A program made the position numbers and the translations under genes. A stretch of 13,007 nt of DNA from JAAAOZ01 sp964496595 (GTDB lineage Bacteria > Chloroflexota > Anaerolineae > B4-G1 > SLSP01). The notes under the pieces are model-generated. The model did not search any database. It was not told the origin of the DNA and was given only the letters and a program-made list of their open reading frames with translations. This document shows, in pieces, positions 7,005-13,007 of the stretch (within the stretch, counting starts at the first letter, position 1; every line of letters starts with the position of its first letter). The stretch is from the NCBI GenBank assembly GCA_964496595.1, contig CAZCAI010000136.1, forward strand, positions 1 to 13,007. The letters are read 5' to 3'.

Positions 7005-7973
7005 ATGGTAAAGCATCATCGTTGGCTGCGGGTTGGATTGAGCTTGCTGGGCTGTGTGATCGTGGCGTTGAGTGGGGGATGTCGCGCGGGCAGTTCTCCG
7101 CCGTCGCAGGCGACGCCTCCGTCTGCTGTGGCGCCGGAGACGCAGGCCATCGTCCTGGGCGATATCGCCGAAGATCCCGGCGTGGTCATCGAGGGGACGC
7201 AGCCGCTGGCCGATTATTTGGCCGTGCAGCTTACGGATTTTGGCATCACCGAGGGCCGGGTGAAAATCGCGGCCACGACGGATGAGATGGCCGATCTCCT
7301 GGAGGCCGGGGAGGTCGATCTCTATTTCGATAGCGTCTATCCGGCGACCTTAGTCGGCGACGCCGCCGGCGCGGAGATTATCTTGCGGCGCTGGCGCTAT
7401 GGCGTGGAGGCCTATCACACTGTGATTTTCGCCGGCGCCGATCACGGCATCGATACTTTGGAGGATTTGCAGGGCCACATCATCGCTTTTGATAATCCCT
7501 TCTCCACCTCCGGCTATTTTCTCCCCGCCATCTCTCTGATCGAGAAGGATCTAACCCTGGTGGGGAAGTCTTCCTACGATGAGCCGGTCGCCGAGGATGA
7601 GGTGGGATTTATCTTCAGCTATCACGATGAGAATACCTTGCAATGGGTGTTCAGCGGCCTGGTCGCGGCGGGCGCCACCGACGATTACAATTATGAGGTG
7701 CTCTTTCCCGATGATGTCAGGGAGCAGTTGGTCGTGCTCAAAGAGACCGCTTCCGTGCCGCGCCAGGTGGTCGTCGTCCGCCCCAATATGGCGCCGGAGC
7801 TTCTGGAGGCTGTCAAATCGGCCTTGATCACGGCCCACGAGAGCGAGGCGGGCCAGGCCGCGCTGGAGCCGTTCCAGACCTCGCGCTTCGATGAGTTCCC
7901 GGAGGGCATCGAGGCCGCGCAACGTCGCATGCGGGAGATGATGGAGCAGGTGCAGGGGTTGCCGTTGCCCTAG
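7005..7973 (+). CDS. PhnD-like substrate-binding lipoprotein
   Basis: A 322-residue protein of the PhnD-like periplasmic binding fold (phosphate/phosphite/phosphonate ABC substrate-binding family). The N-terminus has basic residues (KHHRWLR), a hydrophobic stretch to about residue 25 and Cys26 in ALSGGC, an imperfect lipobox (Ser at -3). It should be lipid-anchored outside the membrane, followed by a Ser/Pro/Ala-rich linker. Family features are the opening strand VLGDIAEDPG, PLADYLAVQL, the segment DEMADLLEAGEVDLYFDSVYPA, TLEDLQGHIIAF and the DNPFSTSGYFLP loop that usually lines the ligand pocket. The ligand cannot be read from the sequence. An ABC permease and ATPase would normally sit next door, but a sensor kinase follows 21 bases downstream. 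I infer that the protein feeds the kinase rather than a transporter, comparable to kinases such as TtrS that carry a PhnD-type sensor domain. A plain transport subunit working with a distant transporter remains possible. Confidence 0.88.
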   Translation: MVKHHRWLRVGLSLLGCVIVALSGGCRAGSSPPSQATPPSAVAPETQAIVLGDIAEDPGVVIEGTQPLADYLAVQLTDFGITEGRVKIAATTDEMADLLEAGEVDLYFDSVYPATLVGDAAGAEIILRRWRYGVEAYHTVIFAGADHGIDTLEDLQGHIIAFDNPFSTSGYFLPAISLIEKDLTLVGKSSYDEPVAEDEVGFIFSYHDENTLQWVFSGLVAAGATDDYNYEVLFPDDVREQLVVLKETASVPRQVVVVRPNMAPELLEAVKSALITAHESEAGQAALEPFQTSRFDEFPEGIEAAQRRMREMMEQVQGLPLP

Positions 7974-7994
7974 TCCGGGCCGGCGGGGAGATGA

Positions 7995-9611
7995 ATGGAT
8001 TCTCTACGACGTGGGTGGCGCAATCTGCCGCTGGGAAGTAAGCTCACCGGCCTGGCCAGCTTGTTGGTGTTGCTGGTGGTGGTCACGCTCACATCCTTGA
8101 CCGTCCATCGCGAGCGGGTCAGCTTTCGGGCGGAGATGGAGGGGCAGGCGACGCTCCTGTTGGAGACACTGCCGCTGACGATGCGCGATCAACTCTACCG
8201 CTTAGAGGTCAGTAAACTGGTGGAAGTTGCCGAGGTGGTGAGCGCTAATCCAAGACTGACCAATTTTTTCGTCTACGACGAAGCCGGTGTGGTGTTGGTG
8301 GATGCCGCGCTGGATAAGCCGACCTTCTCGCAGGAGATTGATCCCTGGGGGGCGCGATTGGCGGCGCTGGATCGGGAGCGGATCTTCTTTGAATGGCGGA
8401 CGACGCAACTTATCGCCGGGCGCGCCATCTATTTGGGCAATCAGCGCATCGGCGCGGTCGCGATTGGCCTCTCGACGGAGGCGTTAGATCAAAAAGTAAC
8501 CGTGCTGACCCGCCAGAGCCTCGTGTTAGCGCTTGTCATCGTGAGCTTGGGCGGCGGCATCGCCTATCTCGTGGCCCGGCAGGTCACCACGCCGATCAGT
8601 GCGCTGGCCGGCGCCGCCGCCGAAATGACCGGCGGTCATTTGGAGCGCCGCGTCGAGGTCGATGCCGAGGATGAGGTCGGCCAGTTAAGCGCAGCCTTCA
8701 ATCAGATGGCGGCGGCGATCCAGAAGCGCGAGGACAAGCTGCGCGAGTTGGCCGCCGGGCTGGAGCGCACGGTCGAGGCGCGGACGGCCGAGCTGCGGCA
8801 GCGCAACGAGGCATTGGTTCAGGCCAACGAGGCGCTGATCCGGGCGCGTAAGCAGGCGGAGGCGGCCAATCGCGCCAAGAGCGCCGTCGTCTCGATGGTC
8901 AGTCACGAACTGCGCACGCCGCTCACCTCGATTCTGGGCTTCGCCAAGCTGATCGACAAGCGCCTGGAGCGCATCGATTGCGCCGAGTTATCTGAGTCGG
9001 AGGATGACGCGCAGTTTCAGGCGGAGACGAGGGCGCAAATCACTCAGAACGTGCGGATTATCATCGTGGAGGGGGAGCGGCTGATGTCCCTGATCAACAA
9101 CGTGCTCGATTTGGCCAAGATCGAGTCGGGGAAGGTCGAGTGGGATATGCAACGCATCGCTGTCGATGAGGTCATCGAGCGCGCGGTGGCCGCGACCAGT
9201 TCGCTCCTGGCCTCGAACTCGGTGGCGTTACACGTCGAGATCGAGGATCAGCTCCCGCGTGTCATCGGCGACCGCGACCGCCTAGTGCAGGTGATCGTGA
9301 ATCTCATTTCCAACGCGATCAAGTTCACGGAGGTAGGCGCGATCACGTGCGAGGCCGCGCGCGCGAACGAGCACATCATCGTGCGTGTGATCGACACCGG
9401 GGTGGGGATCGCGCCGGAGGATCAGGAGAGGGTCTTCGAGCAATTTGTCCAGGTGGGCGCGCCGGTGGGCGAGGATCATCCGATGGGAACGGGCTTGGGC
9501 TTGTCCATCTGCCGCGAGATCGTCGAGCATCACGGCGGGCGCATCTGGGTGGAGAGCGTCCTGGGCGCGGGCAGCACCTTCAGCTTCACCTTGCCGCTGG
9601 CCGAGGATTGA
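7995..9611 (+). CDS. Membrane sensor histidine kinase with extracytoplasmic domain and HAMP
   Basis: A 538-residue protein. The start at 7995 has GGGGAG four bases upstream. Layout: TM1 about 17-37; an extracytoplasmic sensor of about 135 residues (38-172) that looks Cache/PAS-like (FFVYDEAGVVLVD ... GNQRIGAVAIGLS); TM2 about 176-195; HAMP about 196-248; a coiled coil (ERTVEARTAEL); HisKA with H-box VSHELRTPL (His304); and HATPase with Asn440, DTGVG (Asp467) and GTGLGLSI from 498. An acidic stretch of roughly 15-20 residues (ERIDCAELSESEDD) lengthens the first HisKA helix region; I have seen similar insertions in related kinases. No receiver domain is fused and no response regulator is adjacent, so the partner is elsewhere. 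Position directly after the binding lipoprotein suggests that the loaded lipoprotein contacts the extracytoplasmic domain, although that domain may also bind a ligand of its own. All phosphotransfer motifs are intact. Confidence 0.93.
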   Translation: MDSLRRGWRNLPLGSKLTGLASLLVLLVVVTLTSLTVHRERVSFRAEMEGQATLLLETLPLTMRDQLYRLEVSKLVEVAEVVSANPRLTNFFVYDEAGVVLVDAALDKPTFSQEIDPWGARLAALDRERIFFEWRTTQLIAGRAIYLGNQRIGAVAIGLSTEALDQKVTVLTRQSLVLALVIVSLGGGIAYLVARQVTTPISALAGAAAEMTGGHLERRVEVDAEDEVGQLSAAFNQMAAAIQKREDKLRELAAGLERTVEARTAELRQRNEALVQANEALIRARKQAEAANRAKSAVVSMVSHELRTPLTSILGFAKLIDKRLERIDCAELSESEDDAQFQAETRAQITQNVRIIIVEGERLMSLINNVLDLAKIESGKVEWDMQRIAVDEVIERAVAATSSLLASNSVALHVEIEDQLPRVIGDRDRLVQVIVNLISNAIKFTEVGAITCEAARANEHIIVRVIDTGVGIAPEDQERVFEQFVQVGAPVGEDHPMGTGLGLSICREIVEHHGGRIWVESVLGAGSTFSFTLPLAED

Positions 9612-9652
9612 TTGGCGCTTGAGATTAAGCGTGGGGGATAGGAGTGTGAAAG

Positions 9653-9778
9653 ATGTGGGAAGAGCTTTGGGAAGCGTTTTGTGAATTTGCGGAACTGAGT
9701 CCATTGTGGGGCTTGCTCGTGGTGACCATCTTCTTGCTCATCGTTGCTCTGATCTGGCCTAAGCAGGATGAGAAATGA
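9653..9778 (+). CDS. 41-residue single-pass membrane microprotein
   Basis: A small gene with strong signals. AGGAG stands at 9640-9644, eight bases before the ATG, and the stop TGA overlaps the next start as ATGA. The product begins MWEELWEAF, an acidic amphipathic helix with four Glu and two Trp in the first eleven residues. A Pro at 17 is followed by a hydrophobic segment of about 18 residues (18-35, GLLVVTIFLLIVALIW), then a charged tail PKQDEK. It probably spans the membrane once; the topology is not certain. I do not recognise a family. By size it recalls accessory microproteins of membrane complexes (CcoQ-, CydX- or MgrB-like), but there is no sequence match that I can claim. Lying 41 bases after the sensor kinase and coupled to the following gene, it may modulate or scaffold the kinase. 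Confidence 0.72.
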   Translation: MWEELWEAFCEFAELSPLWGLLVVTIFLLIVALIWPKQDEK

Positions 9779-10080
9779 TGACATGTCCCACTGATACCGT
9801 CGAACGAGATCGTAAGCTCTCTAATGAGCTGACGCAGATCTACAAAGATCTGCTCGATGTTCAAGAAGAACTGAGCGCCGTTACAGAGGCGTATCTCTAC
9901 GGCGAAAAAGAGGTTGGCGACCTGGCCTCCCTGGAGTTCTATCTAGACGTCGCCAAGCTGGTGGATCAGGCGCGCGACAATATCCTCGTGGCCGGCCACA
10001 AACTCAGCCGCAAAGCCTTCAACCAGGCCGTCCTTGAGGATCGGCAGAGGAGAAAGGCGTCTGAGAAAGAGGTGGGATGA
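9775..10080 (+). CDS. 101-residue helical protein of unknown function
   Basis: I do not recognise this protein. It is polar, rich in Glu, Leu, Asp, Lys and Arg, has no signal peptide or membrane segment, and should be cytosolic and almost wholly helical. A likely coiled-coil hairpin covers DRKLSNELTQIYKDLLDVQEEL and then LASLEFYLDVAKLVDQA, followed by a strongly basic and acidic tail (EDRQRRKASEKE). The start is either the ATG at 9775, which overlaps the stop of the microprotein gene as ATGA, or the ATG at 9778; AGGA at 9765-9768 could serve both. The overlap points to translational coupling, so the two small proteins are probably made together and may form a complex at the inner face of the membrane. 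It has none of the sequence marks of a receiver, HPt or DNA-binding domain. Confidence 0.75.
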   Translation: MMTCPTDTVERDRKLSNELTQIYKDLLDVQEELSAVTEAYLYGEKEVGDLASLEFYLDVAKLVDQARDNILVAGHKLSRKAFNQAVLEDRQRRKASEKEVG

Positions 10081-10136
10081 TTTTGCACGGATTGGGGGAT
10101 CTCAAAGCCACCGTCCGTACGTAAACATCCAAGCTC

Positions 10137-10219
10137 AAAGAACAAAGCCTCCTTAATGGAGGCTAAAATGGAGGCTAAAATGGAGGCTAAATCCTCTGGC
10201 CCGAAGGGCTTTGTTCTTT
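10137..10219. repeat. 13-bp inverted repeat enclosing nested hairpins
   Basis: The arms at 10137-10149 (AAAGAACAAAGCC) and 10207-10219 are perfect reverse complements 57 bases apart. Inside lie a hairpin GCCTCC-TTAAT-GGAGGC (10147-10163), the triple tandem repeat, and a short stem GCCC-GAA-GGGC. Only one copy is seen in the window. The layout, together with the hairpin just to its right, looks like a dispersed REP- or MITE-like intergenic element without coding capacity. Confidence 0.7.
10158..10192 (+). repeat. Triple 12-bp tandem repeat GGAGGCTAAAAT
   Basis: Two perfect 12-base copies (10158-10169 and 10170-10181) and a third lacking one A (10182-10192). They sit in the loop of the larger inverted repeat. 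Each copy can pair with the single GCCTCC at 10147-10152, so alternative hairpins of different loop size are possible. Confidence 0.9.
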
Positions 10220-10220
10220 T
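10199..10220 (+). terminator. Probable intrinsic terminator of the four-gene cluster
   Basis: A stem GCCC-GAA-GGGC is followed at once by TTTGTTCTTTT, a tract with nine T in eleven bases. The stem is short at four GC pairs, but the surrounding 13-bp inverted repeat can extend the structure. It lies about 120 bases after the last gene of the cluster and before the alaS promoter, where a terminator is expected. Confidence 0.45.
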
Positions 10221-10221
10221 A

Positions 10222-10244
10222 GCCCGTGGATTTTATCCACGGGC
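10222..10244. repeat. Perfect 10-bp hairpin GCCCGTGGAT-TTT-ATCCACGGGC
   Basis: A very stable stem-loop with a three-base loop, symmetric on both strands. From memory, this sequence type, followed by GGCGAGGGC, is a dispersed intergenic repeat in several environmental phyla. It stands 26 bases upstream of the alaS -35 box, and a further small dyad (CCGCT-G-AGCGG, 10259-10269) abuts that box. It could insulate alaS from upstream transcription. Confidence 0.85.
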
Positions 10245-10269
10245 GGCGAGGGCTTTATCCGCTGAGCGG

Positions 10270-10297
10270 TTGACATGCCCCCGCTTTCCACTACAAT
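10270..10297 (+). promoter_or_regulatory. Sigma70-type promoter of alaS
   Basis: TTGACA (10270-10275), a 16-base spacer and TACAAT (10292-10297) match the consensus at six of six and five of six positions. Transcription would begin near 10304, giving a leader of about 44 bases. That is too short for a T-box riboswitch, and no regulatory structure is seen in it. The five-base dyad ending at 10269 touches the -35 box and might be an operator. Confidence 0.8.
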
Positions 10298-10347
10298 CAC
10301 CTTGCAATCATTTGAGTGATGTCTTAAAAATTAGAAGGGAGAGACCT

Positions 10348-13007
10348 ATGACCAACCAACCAACCAGCGCCGAGATCCGCCAGACCTTTTTGGATTTTTT
10401 CGCCGATCACGGCCATACGATTGTGCCCAGCGCGGGCCTGGCGCCGCAGGACGACCCCACGTTGCTCTTCACCAACGCGGGGATGAATCAATTCAAGGAC
10501 GTCTTCCTGGGAACGGGATCGCGTCCCTACAGCCGCGCCGCCGACACCCAAAAATGCATGCGCGTCGCCGGCAAGCACAACGACCTCGACGACGTGGGAC
10601 GCGATGGCACGCACCACACCTTCTTCGAGATGTTGGGGAACTGGTCCTTTGGCGATTACTATAAAAAGGAAGCCATCAGTTGGGCATGGGAGCTGCTGAC
10701 CCGCGTCTACGGCCTGGAACCGGCGCGCCTGTGGGCGACTGTCTTCGAGGATGATGACGGCGACCTGGGGCGCGATGAAGAGGCCGCCAAATTCTGGCGC
10801 ACGGAGGCCGAGATCAATCCCGCTCAGATTCTCTTCTTTGGGCGCAAGGACAACTTCTGGGAGATGGGCGACACCGGCCCGTGCGGCCCGTGCAGCGAGA
10901 TCCACTATGATCGTGGCCCGGAAGCGTGCGACAAACAGGACGACCCCGATCACGTCTGCCAGGTCAACGGCGATTGCGCCCGCTTCGTCGAAATCTGGAA
11001 CCTCGTCTTCATTCAGTACAATCGCCACGGAGATGGTCACTTAGATCCACTGCCCGCCACCCACGTCGATACCGGATTGGGCTTCGAGCGGCTGGTCGCC
11101 CTGCTCCAGGGGAAGATCTCCAACTACCGCACCGATCTCTTCTGGCCCATCATCGAAAAGACGCAGGCGATGGCCGGCCAGACCGACGCGGAGCGCGAGG
11201 CCCACATCACGGCCTATCGCGTCATCGCCGATCACGTCCGCGCGTGTACCTTTCTCATCGGGGATGGCGTGCTGCCCGCCAACGACGGGCGCGGCTACGT
11301 CCTGCGAATGGTGTTGCGCCGCGCCGTGCGGTTCGGGCGCGGCTTGGGCTTCACGGCGCCCTTTATGGCCGATCTGGCCCAACTCGTGATCGACATGATG
11401 GGCGACGTCTTCCCCGAACTGCCCCAGCGCGCGGATTTCATCAAGGCGACCATCACCAATGAGGAGGAGCGCTTCCTCCGCACCTTAGATCAGGGCCTGG
11501 AGCGGTTAGAGGCGCTTATGGACGCTCTCCAGGCGCGCGGCGATAAGGTCATCCCCGGCGCCGATGCCTTCTTCCTGCACGATACGCTGGGATTGCCGCT
11601 AGAAGTGACGCGCGATATTGCCGAGGAACACGGCATGACCGTCGACGAGGAGGGCTATCGCCTTGCCTTGGAGGAACAGCGCGCCCGCGCGCGCGCCGCC
11701 GGCGACTTCGATATGACCTCTGATGAGCACGCCGTGCTCTACCCCATCCTCTACGATTGGATCGCGGAGCAGGAGTGCAACCGCCCCCTGGCCTACGATC
11801 CCTACGGCGCGATGCGCGTGAAAACCTGCCTATCCGGCCTCTTGCGCGACGACAGCATGGACACCGAAGCGGCGTCGGGCGACCGGGTGGAGTTGGTGCT
11901 GGAGCGCACCTGCTTCTACGTCGAATCCGGCGGGCAGGTCTCCGACACCGGGCGCATTTTGGGGGATGATTGGGAGGTCAAGGTGACGGACGTCCGGCGC
12001 CCCCTCGAGGGCATGATCGTCCACATCGGCGAGGTGGTGCGGGGGACACCGCGCGTGGGCGACCGCGTCGTCGTTGAGGTGGACGCGGCGCGTCGCTGGG
12101 ACATCATGCGCCATCACACCGCCACCCACCTGCTGCATCGCGCCCTCCGCGAGGTGCTGGGCAGCCACGTCGCCCAGGCCGGTTCACTCGTCGCGCCGGA
12201 TCGCCTGCGCTTCGATTACAACCACGAGCAGCCGATGACGCCGGAGCAGCGCGCGGAGATCGAGCGCCTGGTCACGGAGGCGATTTTGGCGAACTACGAG
12301 GTGCGTCCTCGCCAGGAAAAGTACCGCGAGGCCCTGGATCAGGGCGTCATCGCGCTCTTTGGGGAAAAGTACGGCGACGTGGTTCGCGTCCTGCGCATCG
12401 GCGATGAGGACGAGGCCTACAGCCAGGAGCTGTGCGGCGGCACCCACGTCCATCGGACGGGCGACATCGGCGCGTTCCTGATCACGATGGAGAGCGGCAT
12501 CGGGGCGGGCGTCCGTCGCGTCGAGGCGGTGACCGGGCGTCGCGCCCTGGAGGCGGTGCAGGCGATGCGCGCGCGTCAGGAGCAGACGGCGGCGCGCCTA
12601 GGCTGTCCCGTCGGCGACGTGCTGGCGCGCGTCGAGCGCCTCCAGAGCGAGCTTTCGGAGACCCAGCGCGAGGTCGAGCGCCTCAATCGCAAGCTGGCGC
12701 GGGCCGATTTCAAATCGCTCTTAGACGATGTCGAGGAGATCGCGGGCGTGCCCGTCTTAGTCGCCCGCGTCGATGCGCCGGATGCGAACACCCTGCGCGA
12801 GATGGCCGACTGGTTCCGCGATAAGATGCAGGGCGGCTTCATCGTCCTCGGCGCCGTCGTCGGGGGCAAACCCCTGCTCATCGCGGCTACCACCAAAGAG
12901 GTGGCGCAGCAGCGCGGCCTTCACGCCGGCAACCTCATCCGCCAGGTCGCCAAGATGGTGGGCGGCGGGGGCGGCGGTCGCCCCGACATGGCCCAGGCCG
13001 GCGGTCG
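10348..13007 (+). CDS. alaS: Alanyl-tRNA synthetase, 3' end cut by the window
   Basis: Charges tRNA-Ala with alanine in the cytosol and clears mischarged Ser- and Gly-tRNA-Ala. The ATG at 10348 follows AAGGGAG by six bases. The frame stays open for 886 codons to the window edge, against 876 residues in the Escherichia coli enzyme, so only the extreme C-terminus is missing. The class II catalytic core is present: DDPTLLFTNAGMNQFKDVF (motif 1 region), THHTFFEMLGNWSFGDYYK (motif 2 region), MGDTGPCGPCSEIHYD and HVDTGLGFERL (motif 3 region). The editing domain keeps its zinc-site pattern HxxxH plus CxxxH (His590, His594, Cys696, His700, from HHTATHLLH and CGGTHVH). A coiled coil (about 765-785) leads into the C-Ala domain, which ends in the usual glycine-rich GGGGGGRPDMAQAGG. 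A Cys-containing stretch (CDKQDDPDHVCQVNGDC) in the catalytic part is common in several bacterial phyla. It has its own promoter and no evident functional link to the signalling genes upstream. Confidence 0.97.
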   Translation, partial: MTNQPTSAEIRQTFLDFFADHGHTIVPSAGLAPQDDPTLLFTNAGMNQFKDVFLGTGSRPYSRAADTQKCMRVAGKHNDLDDVGRDGTHHTFFEMLGNWSFGDYYKKEAISWAWELLTRVYGLEPARLWATVFEDDDGDLGRDEEAAKFWRTEAEINPAQILFFGRKDNFWEMGDTGPCGPCSEIHYDRGPEACDKQDDPDHVCQVNGDCARFVEIWNLVFIQYNRHGDGHLDPLPATHVDTGLGFERLVALLQGKISNYRTDLFWPIIEKTQAMAGQTDAEREAHITAYRVIADHVRACTFLIGDGVLPANDGRGYVLRMVLRRAVRFGRGLGFTAPFMADLAQLVIDMMGDVFPELPQRADFIKATITNEEERFLRTLDQGLERLEALMDALQARGDKVIPGADAFFLHDTLGLPLEVTRDIAEEHGMTVDEEGYRLALEEQRARARAAGDFDMTSDEHAVLYPILYDWIAEQECNRPLAYDPYGAMRVKTCLSGLLRDDSMDTEAASGDRVELVLERTCFYVESGGQVSDTGRILGDDWEVKVTDVRRPLEGMIVHIGEVVRGTPRVGDRVVVEVDAARRWDIMRHHTATHLLHRALREVLGSHVAQAGSLVAPDRLRFDYNHEQPMTPEQRAEIERLVTEAILANYEVRPRQEKYREALDQGVIALFGEKYGDVVRVLRIGDEDEAYSQELCGGTHVHRTGDIGAFLITMESGIGAGVRRVEAVTGRRALEAVQAMRARQEQTAARLGCPVGDVLARVERLQSELSETQREVERLNRKLARADFKSLLDDVEEIAGVPVLVARVDAPDANTLREMADWFRDKMQGGFIVLGAVVGGKPLLIAATTKEVAQQRGLHAGNLIRQVAKMVGGGGGGRPDMAQAGG

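Noticed and set aside
7005..7973. Component of a phosphonate ABC importer operon (phnCDE).
   Set aside because: No ATPase or permease gene lies in the window on either side. The downstream neighbour is a sensor kinase, so I describe a sensory role instead while leaving transport open.
7991..8041. Alternative ATG at 7991 for the sensor kinase gene.
   Set aside because: That frame reaches a stop after 16 codons. The ATG at 7995 opens the full 538-codon kinase.
10298..10347. T-box or other riboswitch in front of alaS.
   Set aside because: The leader predicted from the promoter is only about 44 bases and has no conserved T-box sequence or terminator hairpin.
10324..11040. A 238-codon open frame antisense to the start of alaS.
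   Set aside because: alaS is unambiguous here. The antisense frame is a by-product of high G+C codon use and would start inside alaS without a signal.

Overview
The window reads as chromosomal DNA of a GC-rich bacterium (roughly 58-60% G+C in the coding parts by eye). A Chloroflexota/Anaerolineae-like host is my best guess. It rests on the giant kinase-ATPase-TPR-GAF-histidine kinase protein, the heptanucleotide intergenic repeats, the dispersed hairpin repeats and the style of AlaRS. This is inference; no rRNA or other lineage marker is present.

Left part (11-6416, minus strand): one very large gene encodes a 2016-residue cytosolic signalling protein. Its order is Ser/Thr kinase, AAA/NACHT-like ATPase, TPR array, three GAF domains, and a HisKA-HATPase histidine kinase. 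Just downstream, in the same direction, lies a small, more AT-rich gene of the DUF6883 family.

Centre (6417-7004): a 588-bp divergent intergenic region. It holds four 11-bp direct repeats, laid out like a PhoB/OmpR-type operator in front of a -10 element for the big kinase. It also holds two different heptanucleotide repeat arrays and a short dyad. I see no convincing sigma70 promoter for the rightward genes.

Right-centre (7005-10080, plus strand): a tight four-gene cluster. It encodes a PhnD-like substrate-binding lipoprotein, a two-TM sensor histidine kinase with an extracytoplasmic domain and HAMP, a 41-residue single-pass membrane microprotein, and a 101-residue helical protein that overlaps the microprotein by ATGA. 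No ABC permease or ATPase and no response regulator is encoded in the window. The lipoprotein is therefore more likely a ligand-sensing partner of the kinase than a transporter subunit. This is the best candidate in the window for an undescribed signalling module.

Right part (10081-13007): a repeat-rich intergenic segment with nested hairpins, a triple 12-bp tandem repeat and a probable terminator. It is followed by a near-consensus sigma70 promoter (TTGACA-N16-TACAAT) and alaS, a housekeeping alanyl-tRNA synthetase that runs off the right edge within a few residues of its expected end.

Working model (inference): the lipoprotein/kinase/microprotein cluster senses an extracytoplasmic ligand, and the hybrid kinase integrates cytosolic signals. 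Both must signal through response regulators encoded elsewhere. The 11-bp repeats between the two loci suggest that a PhoB-like regulator controls at least the hybrid kinase.
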